A stretch of DNA of 64,000 bases from Ypsolopha sequella (Eukaryota > Arthropoda > Insecta > Lepidoptera > Ypsolophidae). The notes beneath the pieces were generated by a model, which did no database searches, was not told the origin of the DNA, and was given only the letters and a program-made list of their open reading frames with translations. A program made the position numbers and the translations under genes. The stretch's first letter is position 1; every line of letters starts with the position of its first letter. Location: contig OW203986.1 of assembly GCA_934047225.1 (NCBI GenBank), forward strand, positions 26,601,221-26,665,220, read 5' to 3'. Positions 45,392-57,074 of this stretch are shown here, one piece after another.

Positions 45392-45533
45392 TAACGGTGT
45401 TACCACAAAACGGTGTTTAACTTTACACATAGTTTAAATCTGTTGCTGTCACTCTTTTACAATATGAAAGAAAAGGCGACAACAACAGATTTAAACACTG
45501 TCTAAAGTTAAACACCGTTTGGTAACACGGTAA
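45392..45533. mobile_element. ~140-bp foldback MITE
   Basis: Left arm GGTGTTACCACAAAACGGTG then TTTAACTTTA..GTTTAAATCTGTTG pairs with right arm CAACAGATTTAAAC..TAAAGTTAAACACCG and GGTAACAC. Loop about 35 nt. Confidence 0.85.
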
Positions 45534-45769
45534 TTTTTTTACTTCACAATTTTACGGGTATTTTAAACATTACTTTTTTCTAATTCTGCATATTACCTGT
45601 GCCTTATGCTCTGTACCTTTGGCAGAACTGTATAAAAAGCTTATCTATACTATTAGAGCCGTACACGTACTTGTAACTTGTATTAATCTTCCAATTGACG
45701 ACCATTGTTATCCGTTATTATCATCAACTAGAAACGTACATTGTATGTCCACTACAGAATAAACTCTTA

Positions 45770-45905
45770 GGGCGGCTTGCACCAACATTTAAATCTAGAT
45801 TTAGCACGTAAGCTAAGTTTAATTTGACAGATATGTATTGACTGACAGATCGTAAACTCGATTTAGCGACTAAATCTAGATTTATGATTTTGGTGCAAGC
45901 GGCCC
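45770..45905. mobile_element. 136-bp MITE with TTA target duplication
   Basis: Starts GGGCGGCTTGCACCAA and ends TTGGTGCAAGCGGCCC, flanked by TTA on both sides (45767-45769, 45906-45908). Inner arms ATCTAGATTTAG pair again. A 3-bp TTA/TWA duplication is typical of PIF/Harbinger elements. Confidence 0.85.
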
Positions 45906-46010
45906 TTATAGTACGTACACACTAATAGTTCTGTGGTACACACACACATATGTACACTGTACTGGTGTACTCGTCACATATCATTATGCACGTATGTACA
46001 TCTACTCGTA

Positions 46011-46275
46011 TATAAGGTCTTTCAATTTAAATGTAAAGTAATTTAGGATGTGATTCAGTATCGTTAATACATCACATTCCACTGCAAAGCACTTTTTTTT
46101 GCGCGAATATTTTTTTCACTTCTCAGTACAAAGTGGTCCGATCAGCTGACTCAGTTTGTATGGACAAGTGAAGAAAAAGTTCGCGCAAAAAAAGTACTTT
46201 GCAGTGGAATGTGATGTATTAACGATACTGAATCACCTCCTAAATTACTTTTCATTTAAATTGAAATACCTTATA
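46011..46275. mobile_element. 265-bp foldback MITE, TATAAGGT ends, version 1
   Basis: Ends TATAAGGTCTTTCAATTTAA and its inverse; arms of about 110 bp (TGATTCAGTATCGTTAATAC, CACATTCCACTGCAAAG) surround a centre TCCGATCAGCTGACT. The centre and the outermost bases are shared with 52228-52498, but the arms are not. Confidence 0.85.
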
Positions 46276-46280
46276 TAATT

Positions 46281-46408
46281 GTGAGTGGTCATGCGAAAAG
46301 GGAACTGAAGGAATTTGGCAAATTAGAGCTTTCGGGCAATAAGTTTTAAAATTCGTTTTCCTCTGAACAATTGTATCTCTTCAGGTCCCTTTTCGCGTGA
46401 CCACTCAC
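46281..46408. mobile_element. 128-bp foldback MITE
   Basis: GTGAGTGGTCATGCGAAAAG and GGAACTGAAG at the left, CTTCAGGTCCC and TTTTCGCGTGACCACTCAC at the right. Starts only 5 bp after the end of the preceding MITE. Confidence 0.85.
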
Positions 46409-46511
46409 ATATAATAAATTTAAATTAAAATATATTAATTTATACTTATAATTATAATAAAGTATAAAAGAACTCGTGTCTGCACTTTAATATTCTTGCG
46501 AATTTTTAAAT

Positions 46512-46741
46512 GATATGGGTTATTTGTATTGTACTGAGGCCAAAACTTTTGTCTTTCTGTCTGTCTGTATGTTCCGTTTTAACTCGAGAACCACTCAACG
46601 GATTTGGTTGCGGTTTTCTTTATTATCATCGTATAGGCTATAAGGGGTGTTGATAAAATAACCGCCAAGCCGAAAACTTGTCAATACTACCCAAAGATTA
46701 AAACACACTTATACACGAGCGAAGCCGTAGGCAGAAGCTAG
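46512..46741 (+). mobile_element. Helitron-like non-autonomous repeat, CTAG end
   Basis: Contains TTCTGTCTGTCTGTATG and ACCACTCAACGGATTTGG, and ends GAAGCCGTAGGCAGAAGCTAG followed by T. The 5' end is approximate. Confidence 0.4.
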
Positions 46742-47013
46742 TACGATTATACAAGTAATAAATATTATCTATCTCGAATAATCTTGACACATTTGTAAGC
46801 AGTAGGTGCAAGCAAAGATGACGTTTAAAACAAACTAGAAAAATAAAAATAAATCTGTCTGATTACTGAACAAACAGGTAGGTATTCATACATAATTATA
46901 CATAATATATGTATCATATACATATCTCATACCGTAAAGGTTAACAAAGATCGAATTGAATGAAACTTGAGGCACAAAATAACCACTTACAGAAGGTTTA
47001 CTCCGCATAGCTA

Positions 47014-47144
47014 GCGAAAACAGGCGCACGCACACATAGACGCGTACGTACGACGATCTCGGAGATACTCGGGTGAATGCCAATACGAAATTCTGCCGAG
47101 ATCATCATACGTACGTGTCTGTGCATTTGTGCGTCTGTTTTGGC
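47014..47144. mobile_element. ~130-bp foldback MITE
   Basis: Left arm GCGAAAACAGGCGCACGCAC, then ACGCGTACGTACGACGATC; right arm GATCATCATACGTACGTGTC and TTGTGCGTCTGTTTTGGC. The arms are imperfectly paired. Confidence 0.7.
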
Positions 47145-47202
47145 TCCGTCGTCGAGTAGGCCTTCTGGTAGTATCTATTTTGTGCTTGAGGAATGAAACT
47201 GA

Positions 47203-47727
47203 GGATCTAAAAAGGCCGACTTGGGTGAATCATAAAATTATTTGAAAGTAGGATGGAGTCAGAGTTTTTTCACGCGTGCAAAAGAGACGGCATTAGAACG
47301 AAATCATAATATGATTCATCCAAAGCGGCCCTTTTAGAGGACCTGAGGGCCTATTATGTATCTTTAGTTGCCATTTGAACTCGGTGCCTATAATCAAAAA
47401 CATAGATATACCATCGAATTCCGATTGTCTAAGGATATGTTCACACTTGAAGTGACGACACAGTTCCTAAATAGTTCAATACCCACTAATAGCAAATTTT
47501 GAAAGTTCCGCTTTTAGCTATGTTTTTGATGATAGGCACCTAGTCCAATTGGCAACTAAAGATACAGAATAGAGAGGCAGGTGCTCTAAAAAGGCCACTT
47601 TGGATGAATCATATTATGATTCTGTTGTAATGCCGTCTCTTTTGCATGCATGAAGAAAATCTGTTTCTATCCTACTTTCAAATCATTTCACGATTCACCC
47701 AAGTTGGCCTTTTTAGATCCTCTGGTT
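47203..47727. mobile_element. Foldback element interrupted by another MITE
   Basis: Arms of ~145 bp (47203-47345: GGATCTAAAAAGGCC..ACTTGGGTGAATC..AAGAGACGGCATTA..GATTCATCCAAAG, and 47581-47727 in inverse order) are separated by a complete copy of the CCTATTATGTATC MITE (47349-47571). The outer element was therefore a near-perfect palindrome before the second MITE landed in its loop. Confidence 0.8.
47349..47571. mobile_element. Fourth copy of the ~210-bp long-TIR MITE (reverse orientation)
   Basis: CCTATTATGTATCTTTAGTT at the left and AACTAAAGATACAGAATAG at the right; internal block AGTGACGACACAGTTC..AATACCCACTAATAGC matches the other copies on the opposite strand. Confidence 0.85.
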
Positions 47728-48240
47728 GGCTATCCCGATCAAAAATAGTTATTGAGGTGAGCTGCTTTGCAATAATCAAACAGGTATCCGTGCAAATGAA
47801 AAACAATATTTTCTTATCCATACAAAATTCACAAGAAGTAATTAAATTGGTAAGAAAAAGTAGTTTAATTTTTAATTTTTGCAGTTATGGTTTTTTGTAA
47901 AAGTTGTTTGGTATAATCAGTAGAGAGTTTAATTTAAAATTAGCTGTCCATTTACAAACTGTATAATCGTTATGAAATATGAAATCGAATATGAAATGAA
48001 ATGAAATGAAATATATTTATTTATGTAATGTGAGTATACATCAGATACACTTATCACAGATTCATTTTAATGTAAAATAATTAAATAATATATGTCTAAT
48101 AGTTTTATGTAATAAATAAATAATAATAAAGGAAAATACACAAAAAATAATAAAGGTTAGGTTTACTTCAATAAAATAAAATTATAAACTTGAATAAAAT
48201 AACAAAAGGAATAAATAATTAGTTTGAAGTAAAACAATGT

Positions 48241-48371
48241 TGATGGCTGGGATTGTCGATACTTAGTGGAACTTACTTACGTACTTGCATGCAAAATTAT
48301 AATTTTGTGGAGAAGTTATATTATACGAGTAAATAACTACTCGGTACCCAACCGGTTTCGCATTCTGAAGG
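48241..48371. repeat. Penelope-type terminal fragment
   Basis: TTGTCGATACTTAGTGGAAC and CCCAACCGGTTTCGCATTC resemble 27130-27325. On the - strand it has AACCC, a degenerate core, GAAACCGGTT and GGGT, i.e. a decayed hammerhead outline. Confidence 0.35.
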
Positions 48372-48599
48372 GTTTTTGAGTAAAAATAAATCTATTAATT
48401 ACACAATATTGTTCACATGTTTCAAGCATGCGAGTGAAATGTCTGCGTGAAGTAAAAAACGTTTGCATTTTACTACGCCGTAGCTTGTCGTAGCATGCGT
48501 AGCATTAGACATGGTTTCGCACAATATTTGGCTGCTACGGTAATATGGTTTTGCAGTGTTCGAGTAATGGTCGGCTATCCCGATCAAAAATAGTTGGTC

Positions 48600-49676
48600 T
48601 TTACATATTTACGTATTTTTTTGCTGGTTATTACCCGGCAGTACGTATGATGATACTAACTCCCTTTGCGGTTTCTTAGATACTGCACCTCAGGTCCTAG
48701 GTCACCCATTGGTGAAGGAAACCATATACACCTTGTGGTTACTTTCTACTTATTTATTTTTACTTTCTACTCTTATTTATTCTAACAAATATTTTATATT
48801 GATAGTTAGAGGACGTCCGCGAATTCGTTTGCGCATATTTGGGACATAAAATGCCCGTTGTACAGGTTGGGGAACGCATTGAACGTTTCACCTTTTTATG
48901 TAGTGAATTTCGATTTCTTACATTGACATAGGTACATATGATTTCTTAGTGAACTTCTACCTTAAGGGGGAACGATTCCTATACCCTACGAAACGCATAA
49001 CTTAAGATGGTTCTTCTTATTTTTGAATGACAGATATTAAGGTGATATGTCGTCCGTGCAAAGGTCCCCATTAGTCCAGGTGGAAAGACCCGCCGTGCGA
49101 GAGGGACGGAATCCGGGAAAATTTACAAAAAGTCTTAACTAAAATAGCTATGAAAATTTCCATAACCAGTAATTTAAGTATTGTTAAAACCCATCTAAAT
49201 ATAAATTTTTGAGGTCTGTATGCTCTCCCAATTTGTCAGAATATCAAAAAAAGTGTAAATTTAGAACTCATTCCTCCAATCGCGTTTCTGATAGCCCAAA
49301 ATCTAGAAAAAGGTCCCAAAATTGTTATACTAATTTATTCAACTTGAGACTTCTTTTGAACAGCAGATAAATAACTTCAAAATGTGTCCATTTTGATGAT
49401 ATACCCCCTTAAATAATTGTGATTTATGGCATAATGCGAACACAGTTTGTAGTCAGTTAGACTTGTTCGGCAATTTTTTGTGTTACATTGTAAATGTATG
49501 GGCGTACAAATTTAAAACACGCTTTTAAATTTGTGTGCACATACATTTATAAGTTTTATAACATAATGCACAAAATAACAAAATTTTACCAAAAAGGCTA
49601 CAAAATAGAAAAAAGGTCCTTAAATTGTCACTTTTACTTTTTTATTATCATACCTAATTTATGTGTCAATATTTTT
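48600..49676. other. Intronic, no gene recognised
   Basis: Contains a segment (49150-49330) related to 36780-36960 and 39060-39135 (ATTGTTAAAACCCATCTAA, TTTTTGAGGTCTGTATG). No coding sequence recognised. Confidence 0.35.
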
Positions 49677-49720
49677 TGCATTCGATTGATGACGGCCCCA
49701 TACCGAGGGTCGAAATATAT
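49677..49720 (+). ncRNA. Hammerhead-like motif
   Basis: TTGATGA, then stem GGCCC/GGGTC around CATACCGA, then GAAATATATC. It shares CGAAATATATC with the Penelope-like tail at 34400 and the site at 60940. Helix I pairing is poor, so it is probably a decayed relative. Confidence 0.3.
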
Positions 49721-49739
49721 CGAGTATTAATTTTTTCTA

Positions 49740-50743
49740 TTGTTTTAATACTAATAAATAAATTATTTATATTGTTTTAATACTAATAATACTAATAAAT
49801 TATTTAATATCTGTAATTCAAAAATAAAAAGAACCATCTCAAGTTATGTGTTTCCTAGGGGATACGAATCGTTCCCCCTGAGGGACAAATGTTTCAAATT
49901 TAATACTTCTACCTTCAAATATTTTGTCTTTACTGGTTTGGGCTGTACGTTGTCTTCCAGTCAGTCAGTTATAGAACTGTTTTATGTATTATAAAATTTT
50001 AAAGATAAAATTTTCTTCCTTCCAGCCTTCTTTCCTTCCAACATATTTGTTTGTTTTTTCATTTATTTTCCCAGTCAATTACAGTTACTCGGATTTAAAC
50101 GTTCTCTAAACTCTCGCAAATCTCTCGTGATGAAGGGGACCAAGCTATGCGAGTAAACGAGCCGGACTGTATCGTATTTGTCTCATTCATGACCAAAGCT
50201 TTGAAAAGTGTAGAGCAGGCTTACACGCAACATCCTAGTAATATTACAATCTGAATGCCGTTTGTTTCTTATATTTTTCAATCACCGGAGTACGATTCAC
50301 TTTTTTTAAAGTATATACTGCAACCTAGGCTGATTTTTATCCCGGAAAAGTTCCTTAAGGAGACTAAATAAATACAAAATCCACGCAGCTGCAAAATCCT
50401 ATAATAAAAGTTAACTTAGTGACATCCAAAAAGCTAAAAAAAGCACATTGATCAGATTCAAACAATGTCCAATATATCGATAGGGTAATGGTACCAATGC
50501 TCGTCGCTTGGTCGGAGGTCACAGTTGGCGATGCGTGATGCTGTAACCCGACACCCTGGCTTGCGTTACCACAAGACGGCGGTTCCAACAGTGTGCACTC
50601 ACCATTCTAGTGACAACCGCGAATCAGCTTGTCTGGTGCCTTTTTGTCGAGTTACGGTAACAATATCGATGATCGTAATTGATAGCGTCGAACGGGAAAT
50701 GAAGTTCACAATATATGACGTCATAACGTCCGATTGTTTATCC
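49740..50743. other. Intronic, no gene recognised
   Basis: Mixed repeat-derived DNA; the segment 50440-50740 is GC-richer with short frames on both strands but no splice-bounded, homologous coding. Confidence 0.35.
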
Positions 50744-50922
50744 CACTAATATTATAAATGCGAAAGTTTGAATGGATGTTTGTTACTCCTTCACGCCTTA
50801 ACTACCTAACCGATTGGGCTGAAAGTTTGCACAAATGTAGTTCTAGACCTGGAATAGGACATAGGCTACTTTTTATCCATAAAAACTTAAACAACGTGGG
50901 TGAAGCCGCAGGCATAAGCTAG
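50744..50922 (+). mobile_element. Short Helitron-like repeat (ACTAATATTATAAATGCG ... CTAG)
   Basis: Starts ACTAATATTATAAATGCGAA, continues TTTGTTACTCCTTCACGC and ATAGGCTACTTTTTATCC, and ends GAAGCCGCAGGCATAAGCTAG followed by T. The order matches an extremely abundant lepidopteran repeat. CTAG at the end fits a Helitron terminus; assignment is an inference. Confidence 0.5.
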
Positions 50923-52079
50923 TTAGGTATATATATAATTATCGGTTGTAAGAAGTGGACCTAGAAATAATAGCAGTTTATGCTACAAGGGCGAAAAGGA
51001 ATAAATTACGAGGACGATTTAAAACACGAGCGTAGCGATTTATTGTGATTTATTGCTCTTACGCCCGTGTATAATACTACGTTTTTCAACGCATAGTGTG
51101 AGAAAATGAAACAAATACAATCTTGTGAACTTTAAATTATGATTGGCTCAAAAGGACTGTATCCAGAGCCGTTAAACAGTGTAAAAAATGTATAACATTT
51201 ATGGTACACAGGAAAGGTTGCAGGTTAGCCAACTTCTCGTAAATAAATTAAAAAAATAATAAAAATAAAGCCCTAGGGCAAAATAATCGACTTTCTGTTC
51301 GGTTTTGATGCATAAAAAGTGGGCTTTTACGAGCACTTGCATTGAAAAAAATTATATTGAAGTTGACGTTATACTACTTACATGTTATCAACTTTTTGGC
51401 TCAAACCATAAATTCCTGCTGTATTTTTCTATTTACTCAACTTAAGTATTACCTCCCTTTGTAATAAAATAAACATGATAAAAATAGATAATGAAAAATA
51501 AACATGCTCTTTGTAAGCTTCTCGCCCTTCTTCTTAGGAATGACTATTTATTCTTCATTGTGATACGCTACAAAAATAAAGTAAAGGCTTAACATAAATA
51601 CAAAATGAAAAATACCGGGCCTCACTATTTTAGGGTTTCGCACAAATGACCAATTATTTCAAACTAAACCAATTCTGTCAGACATAAAAACTGCAAAATA
51701 AGTTGGTTGGGTATTCGGGGACGTAACCCTAAACCTACATTATAAATCGGCGTTTTTAGTATTTGTTTTTAAATACAGCATATGGTACATAATATACAGA
51801 AATTTCAAATTCCTAGTTGTTACCGGGACAAAACCGTAACAAAAATGGTCTAAAAATGGCAAATTTTTAAGATAAAAAAAATAAAAATAGAAATTAATAC
51901 TCTACTTAATAAGTTCTACAATGACACCCCACATGCTAGTGTACGAAAACAAAAAAAAATCGGCTCCATTTTCATGTACGAAAAATAATTTTAAATTCAA
52001 AATTCGCTTTTGGGTCAACACAACATATAAAAATTTCAGGTTTCTATCTCATTCCGTCTAAGAGCTAGATACCCGTGAA

Positions 52080-52160
52080 ATACGGACAGACAGACAGACA
52101 GACGAACAGCGGAGTATTAATAGGGCTCCGATTTGCCCTTTGGGTACGGAACCATAAAAT
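52080..52160 (+). repeat. 3' fragment of repeat family R1
   Basis: GACAGACAGACAGACG and CAGCGGAGTATTAATAGGG then TTTGGGTACGGAACCATAAAA correspond to the last ~80 bp of 1876-2427. Confidence 0.5.
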
Positions 52161-52227
52161 GGACACCAAAGACGAGGAGTAATAAACATAAATTATCTTC
52201 TATGTACGTATGTACAAAGTAAAGATA

Positions 52228-52498
52228 TATAAGGTTAAATAATATTAGCTGGCGAAACTCAAAACATAGGTAGTACTAGTCTATATGAACAACTGTTTGT
52301 ATGGGAGTTAAGTGATTGAAATTCGCAACTTTTTTTCTCTTCCTCCCACACAAATTGTCCCGATCAGCTGACTGGTCCAGTATGGAAAGGTGAAAACAAA
52401 TTTTAAGATTTCACTTAACTCCCATACAAACAATTGTTCATGTAGACTAGTACTACCTATGTTTTGAGTTTCGCCAACTAATATTATTTAACCTTATA
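52228..52498. mobile_element. 271-bp foldback MITE, TATAAGGT ends, version 2
   Basis: Ends TATAAGGTTAAATAATATTA and its inverse; arms include GAAACTCAAAACATAGGTAG and CCCATACAAACA-type sequence; the centre CCCGATCAGCTGACTGG matches the centre of 46011-46275 although the arms between centre and ends are unrelated. Confidence 0.85.
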
Positions 52499-52954
52499 TA
52501 GTCGTGCAAATGTAGAGTAAAAAATACAACTTTGACTACATTCTGCACATATAATAGGCAAGTTTCTATCGGATCTAATAATTTTGTAAACAAGTAGGAG
52601 TGTGAATGACAAACACTTGTCTCTTATCAAATGCCCGATAAAGATGTGTTTGCTGACGCGAACGAATGAGAGATACTCCATATTTGTATTGACTGCCAGC
52701 GAACCAGTACGACTCTACGATTTCAAATATCGAATAGTTTTTTTTTCCTGCTCTACGTTACAGTTTCGGCCAGTATTGCAATCGTGTTTTGAGATTGTTT
52801 TTTTAATGAACAGATCAAGGATGTGCATAGCAATCGATAAATTAATGAAATGAGGATCATTTTTATTGAGAACATCCTAGAAAGTGCTTGTGTTACGTGT
52901 TTTTGTTGGACTAACTACTCCGTTTTTTGACACCAATCTTTTTTGTGATCAGCA

Positions 52955-52987
52955 ATGGCACCAAAACCGAAGCCAAATACGACCGGT
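52955..52987 (+). CDS. Rab32: Rab32, short first coding exon
   Basis: Encodes MAPKPKPNTTG and ends GGT before the donor GTAAGT, in phase 0. Splicing to 56045 gives MAPKPKPNTTG-SHAVSGGERR and a 232-residue protein, close to the ~225 residues of vertebrate RAB32. The ATG context AGCAATGGC is good. No TATA box is evident. The first exon of 41013-42008 lies 11 kb upstream, so two promoters are implied. Confidence 0.75.
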
Positions 52988-53654
52988 GTAAGTTATTTTT
53001 TGTTCTACCATACTTTATGTCAGAAACCGTAAGGAGATAGGCTTGCCAATGTCGTGTTAAATATTTTTTAGCAATGTGACCTCAAAGTTTATCAGTTTGA
53101 TAGACGTCTAAATAAATTTCTTGGTGCGTATGTGTTTACCGGACCTAGTTAACTGGTAGTTGATACATTAATCGTCTTTAATTATTAATTGAGAGGTCGT
53201 TGTTTTCTCGATCGTCTTCACTCATGTCGTGTAATTTATTTATGTTATGTAGAGAAGAAATATATGCAGTTGCCACATTTTGGAACAAACATTTTATGAA
53301 ATAGGCATTAACTCTAATTTGCATTATTAATTTGCATGTGAAAGCTTTCCAGTGTTTGAATATTTATAATATTTACACTTTGAACATTTATTTTCAATCT
53401 ATCACAGGCATCTGATTTCCGATTATAATTTGCTATTAGGAATAGAAATCTGACAAATAGCAAATATATAAATATTTTAATATTTGCTGGACTAAAAGCA
53501 CACCAATAAACTTTTTCAGTATAACGGGATATAGCCTGGATATTATTTGAGTTTTGCTCATTTTGAAAACTTACAAAATATATTATAATTAAGTATAAAG
53601 ACGAATCGACTTACATGAATTTATTTCGCGATACGCGACATGTATGTCATTTAA

Positions 53655-54105
53655 GGCGATTACCATCGCCAAATTAGCAGCTCGATATTTGTCACTACAA
53701 ATATCAACGGAAACGACATTGAAATAACGTTCATATCAGCGCGCAATGCATAGTGGCTGTTACGACGCTCGCTGCGTCCTTGATAGGGCGAAATAGGAGA
53801 AAATTATACTTTTCACTAGGACGTGATTGTTCGATTGAATAATGTTATGTTATTAATTATCTATTTATCAAAGCATAAATGAATTCAATCGGCCAAGCCA
53901 CTTAGGAGCAGTAGGAAATTCAAGCTAAAAACACCATTCAGTAAAAAAAATATTTCATGTAGAAGTTTTGGTGGTATGAAAAAGAAAAATGTTGTATATG
54001 TTGTCTAAGAGTAATAATTCATTATATAGTTTTTTCATTATTTTTGGTTTCGACATAAACGAGGAGTAGGCTTTAGAAAGTACCCATTTGGCAATAGTAA
54101 GGCCC
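53655..54105. mobile_element. TTAA-flanked MITE, copy 2 (inverted)
   Basis: TTAA at 53651-53654 and 54106-54109. Starts GGCGATTACCATCGCC and ends GGCAATAGTAAGGCCC. Inverse of 26306-26771; the internal block ACGACGCTCGCTGCGTCC is present in both. Lies in the intron before Rab32 exon 2. Confidence 0.85.
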
Positions 54106-54711
54106 TTAATTATAAATAGTTACAAATCTAAAACTTACAAAATATTTCGATACCTATAACAATCATTTGATTATAAATTGGTATTTTGTGCAACTGTGAC
54201 ATAATGTGTGACATTGGAACACGAGTGCTTGTTCCAATGTCTAATTATGGTCTAATTCACGAAAAATGAGAAAAATAAAACTCGTCATGATATGTCATGT
54301 CATGATACCTAAGCCCAAGGAATTAGAATATAAATGCCTGAGACCAATCAGAACCTCAAACGAGTAGAGGGCGTGGCTTAAGAAATTCAGACAGACCGTT
54401 ATCGCTTGTAATTGGCTTTCTAGCGGTGTTATAATAAATTTGGCCAATCACAGCGCAGAATTGCGGTGTTATAAGTAATATCGAAACAATCGGTCAAATA
54501 ATGTAGGTATTCATAAATCCAATTTTGATGTTGTAATTACCTTATTGCAGTATGGGAGTAGATAACACCAATTAAATACGAATTAGGCAAGTTGACTCAC
54601 GGATTGCAACACTGATTTGTTTTTCATGATTCATTCATTCATCATCAATACTTTTATTTAAACTTAGATGATATGTTTTTTATAGCGAAATCGTTTCGGG
54701 TACTCTTAAGT

Positions 54712-55535
54712 AATTTTTAGGGTTCCGTAGTACCTAAGAGGTACAAAAGGAACATTTATGGTAAGACTCCGTTGTCCGTCCGTCCGATTGACACAGCCTC
54801 ATAACTTTAGCACCGTTAAAGAAAAACAAATTTAGCAAAAAAATATAGCATTGATTTGCCCACAAATCGTGGCGTAAAAAAATTAGAAAATTTTCAAAAT
54901 ATTTCCAATACAAATGAGCGAAAAATAAAAAAAATAATTCTAAAAATACAATATAAGTATCAAATTGTAGATATTAAAAAGCTGATTGTAAATACATATA
55001 TCCTTAACTATATCCACTGGCACTGATTTCAAGAAATAGTTGAAAAACTACAAAAAAACGTATGTGTCCCTTATCCCCGAAACTGGTGGACCAAAAAATA
55101 TGAAAAAAAATGACGATTATAGGTAATAACTGGCCAATTACAGGAAAACTATAGTGATTTAAAAAAGGTTGAACACAAATAAAAAAAATACAAATAAATA
55201 AAATAGATGTTTTTTTTATCAAAATACAATATGGGTATCAAATTGTAGGTATTAAAGAACCAATTGTAAAAATATATAGCTTGACTATATTTACTTGCAT
55301 CTATTTCGAGAAATCACTGAAAAACCACAAACAATTTTATGTACCCCCCTTATCTCCAAAACTGGTGGACCGAATATGAAAAAAAAATCATTGCAATGTG
55401 AGCTTACGTAAAGATTACAGGGAAAATATTGCGGTTGAGAAATTCACGAAAACAAAATTACAAAATTCCTAAAACTGTCAAATTACGGAACCCTAAGTAC
55501 GCGAGTCTGACTCGCACTTGACCTTTTTTTTCTTG
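54712..55535 (-). repeat. Repeat family R1, double-unit copy
   Basis: Reverse orientation: AGGGTTCCGTAGTACC at the left, CTAAGTACGCGAGTCTGACT and CGCACTTGACC at the right. The inner ~250-bp block (CAAATTGTAGATATTAAAAAG.. and CAAATTGTAGGTATTAAAG..) is present twice. The copy at 61358-62180 has the same internal duplication. Confidence 0.7.
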
Positions 55536-56044
55536 TTTGTAATGCACTCAATTGCACTCTAATAATGTTTAAACTTGTTTATATTTTTAACTACACACAT
55601 TCTAACTTCTACTCATAAAAAATGCACATTGTACTTATCACATACGTACGTGGAGGTGTCTTTCAATTTTGGAGCTTGGCGGTTATTTCATCAGCATCTT
55701 TTATGTAAGCAGGAACGCTTTGATGATAATAAAAAAACCGCATCCAACTTCGTTGGGTGGCTCTTGAGTTAAAACGGAACATACAGATTGACAGATAAAA
55801 ATTGTATTTTTAGCCTCAGTACCTACAATATAGTACCTACTGGTTTATTCGTCGAAGAGTACCTACCCATTTCATTCTTTATTGTTTAGTATTCGATACT
55901 TGTCCATTCTACTGAAATTTTCCGACGGTAGAAAAAATCAACAAATTTCCACAAGACTTCGCCAAACATCTTCAAAAGTCCGCGGAATAGCTTCCGCATA
56001 TTCATCAGTGTAGCTATTTTCCTAAACCTCCGTTTTTTTTCCAG

Positions 56045-56258
56045 TCCCACGCAGTGTCTGGTGGCGAGAGACGGGAGCACCTGTACAAGATCCTGGTGAT
56101 CGGTGAACTGGGCACTGGGAAGACGTCCATCATCAAACGCTACGTGCATCAGTTCTTCAGCCAGCACTACCGTGCTACAATAGGCGTCGACTTTGCGCTC
56201 AAAGTACTAAATTGGGACGCGAATACGATCATCCGTCTGCAGTTATGGGACATAGCAG
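56045..56258 (+). CDS. Rab32: Rab32 exon 2 (P-loop, switch I)
   Basis: First exon shared by both isoforms. Follows a strong acceptor (TTTTTTTTCCAG). Short-isoform numbering: P-loop GELGTGKTS at residues 31-39 with K37 and T38; switch I HYRATIG with T56; then VDFALKVLNWD and LQLWDIAG, ending after the first base of G83 (phase 1, donor GTACAG). The isoleucine in WDIAGQ (most Rabs have WDTAGQ) is characteristic of Rab32/Rab38. Rab32 directs traffic to lysosome-related organelles, including pigment granules in insects. Confidence 0.95.
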
Positions 56259-56892
56259 GTACAGTTTAAATTTAAGGATATTTTATCGAAAGAATTGTGA
56301 TTTTATTGATGTTGTAACTCTAAGGTTCCGTAAAAAATTGGAAATAAAACATTGGAAACAGCCATAGCGAAACCTTGGTATGTGTCCGCTATAATAATTG
56401 CTAATTAGTTACACCAGGACCCCAAAATACATTACGAGCATCTACCTACTTGACAAATAAGGAGACAAAAAGTTTAAATCAAGTTTTCCATGGATTTTAA
56501 AAATATTCTTCGATTTCGATGCGATTAAAAGTAAGATTGCTGTCAGCTGATGTTGTCAATTTCGCTTCCATTGAAAACGTAGATCTTTATTGTGTTTTTA
56601 TTCAAAATTCTATAATATTTTAGAAGTGCCATGGATGAATCCAGTGCAATTTTCACTGGCGTTTTTGCTATGATCATATTATTATTTGGTTTCATGTTTT
56701 TGTCACTTCTTATCATGGTTTAGTTTTTATATTTTAACATTAAATCACCCCTCATCTTAGGTTTTAACCAGATTTGAGGTTTCCTACAACTGCTATGTAT
56801 CCAGGCCTTATCATGAAGGTATCTAAAGTATCTACCTTTGCTTTCTTTACTTCACAAAAAAAAAAAAAACTCACCTTTTACTTCCTCCCTAG

Positions 56893-57074
56893 GCCAAGAG
56901 CGGTTTGGCAACATGACCAGAGTATACTACAAGGAAGCCGTAGGAGCATTCATAGTGTTCGACGTATCCCGTACAGCGACATTTGACGCCGTGGTCAAGT
57001 GGAAGACCGACCTCGACAGTAAGGTGCAGCTGCCAGATGGATCATCTATACCTTGCATACTCTTGGCTAATAAG
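56893..57074 (+). CDS. Rab32: Rab32 exon 3 (switch II)
   Basis: Begins G-QERFGNMTRVYYKEAVGAF, the conserved switch II with catalytic Q84, continues IVFDVSR and KWKTDLDSKV and ends LLANK at K143, the first two residues of the NKxD guanine-binding motif. Acceptor CCCTAG, donor GTAAGA; phases 1 and 0 join correctly to neighbours. Confidence 0.95.

Noticed and set aside
55886..56167. 93-codon minus-strand frame over Rab32 exon 2
   Set aside because: Antisense shadow of the conserved GTPase exon.
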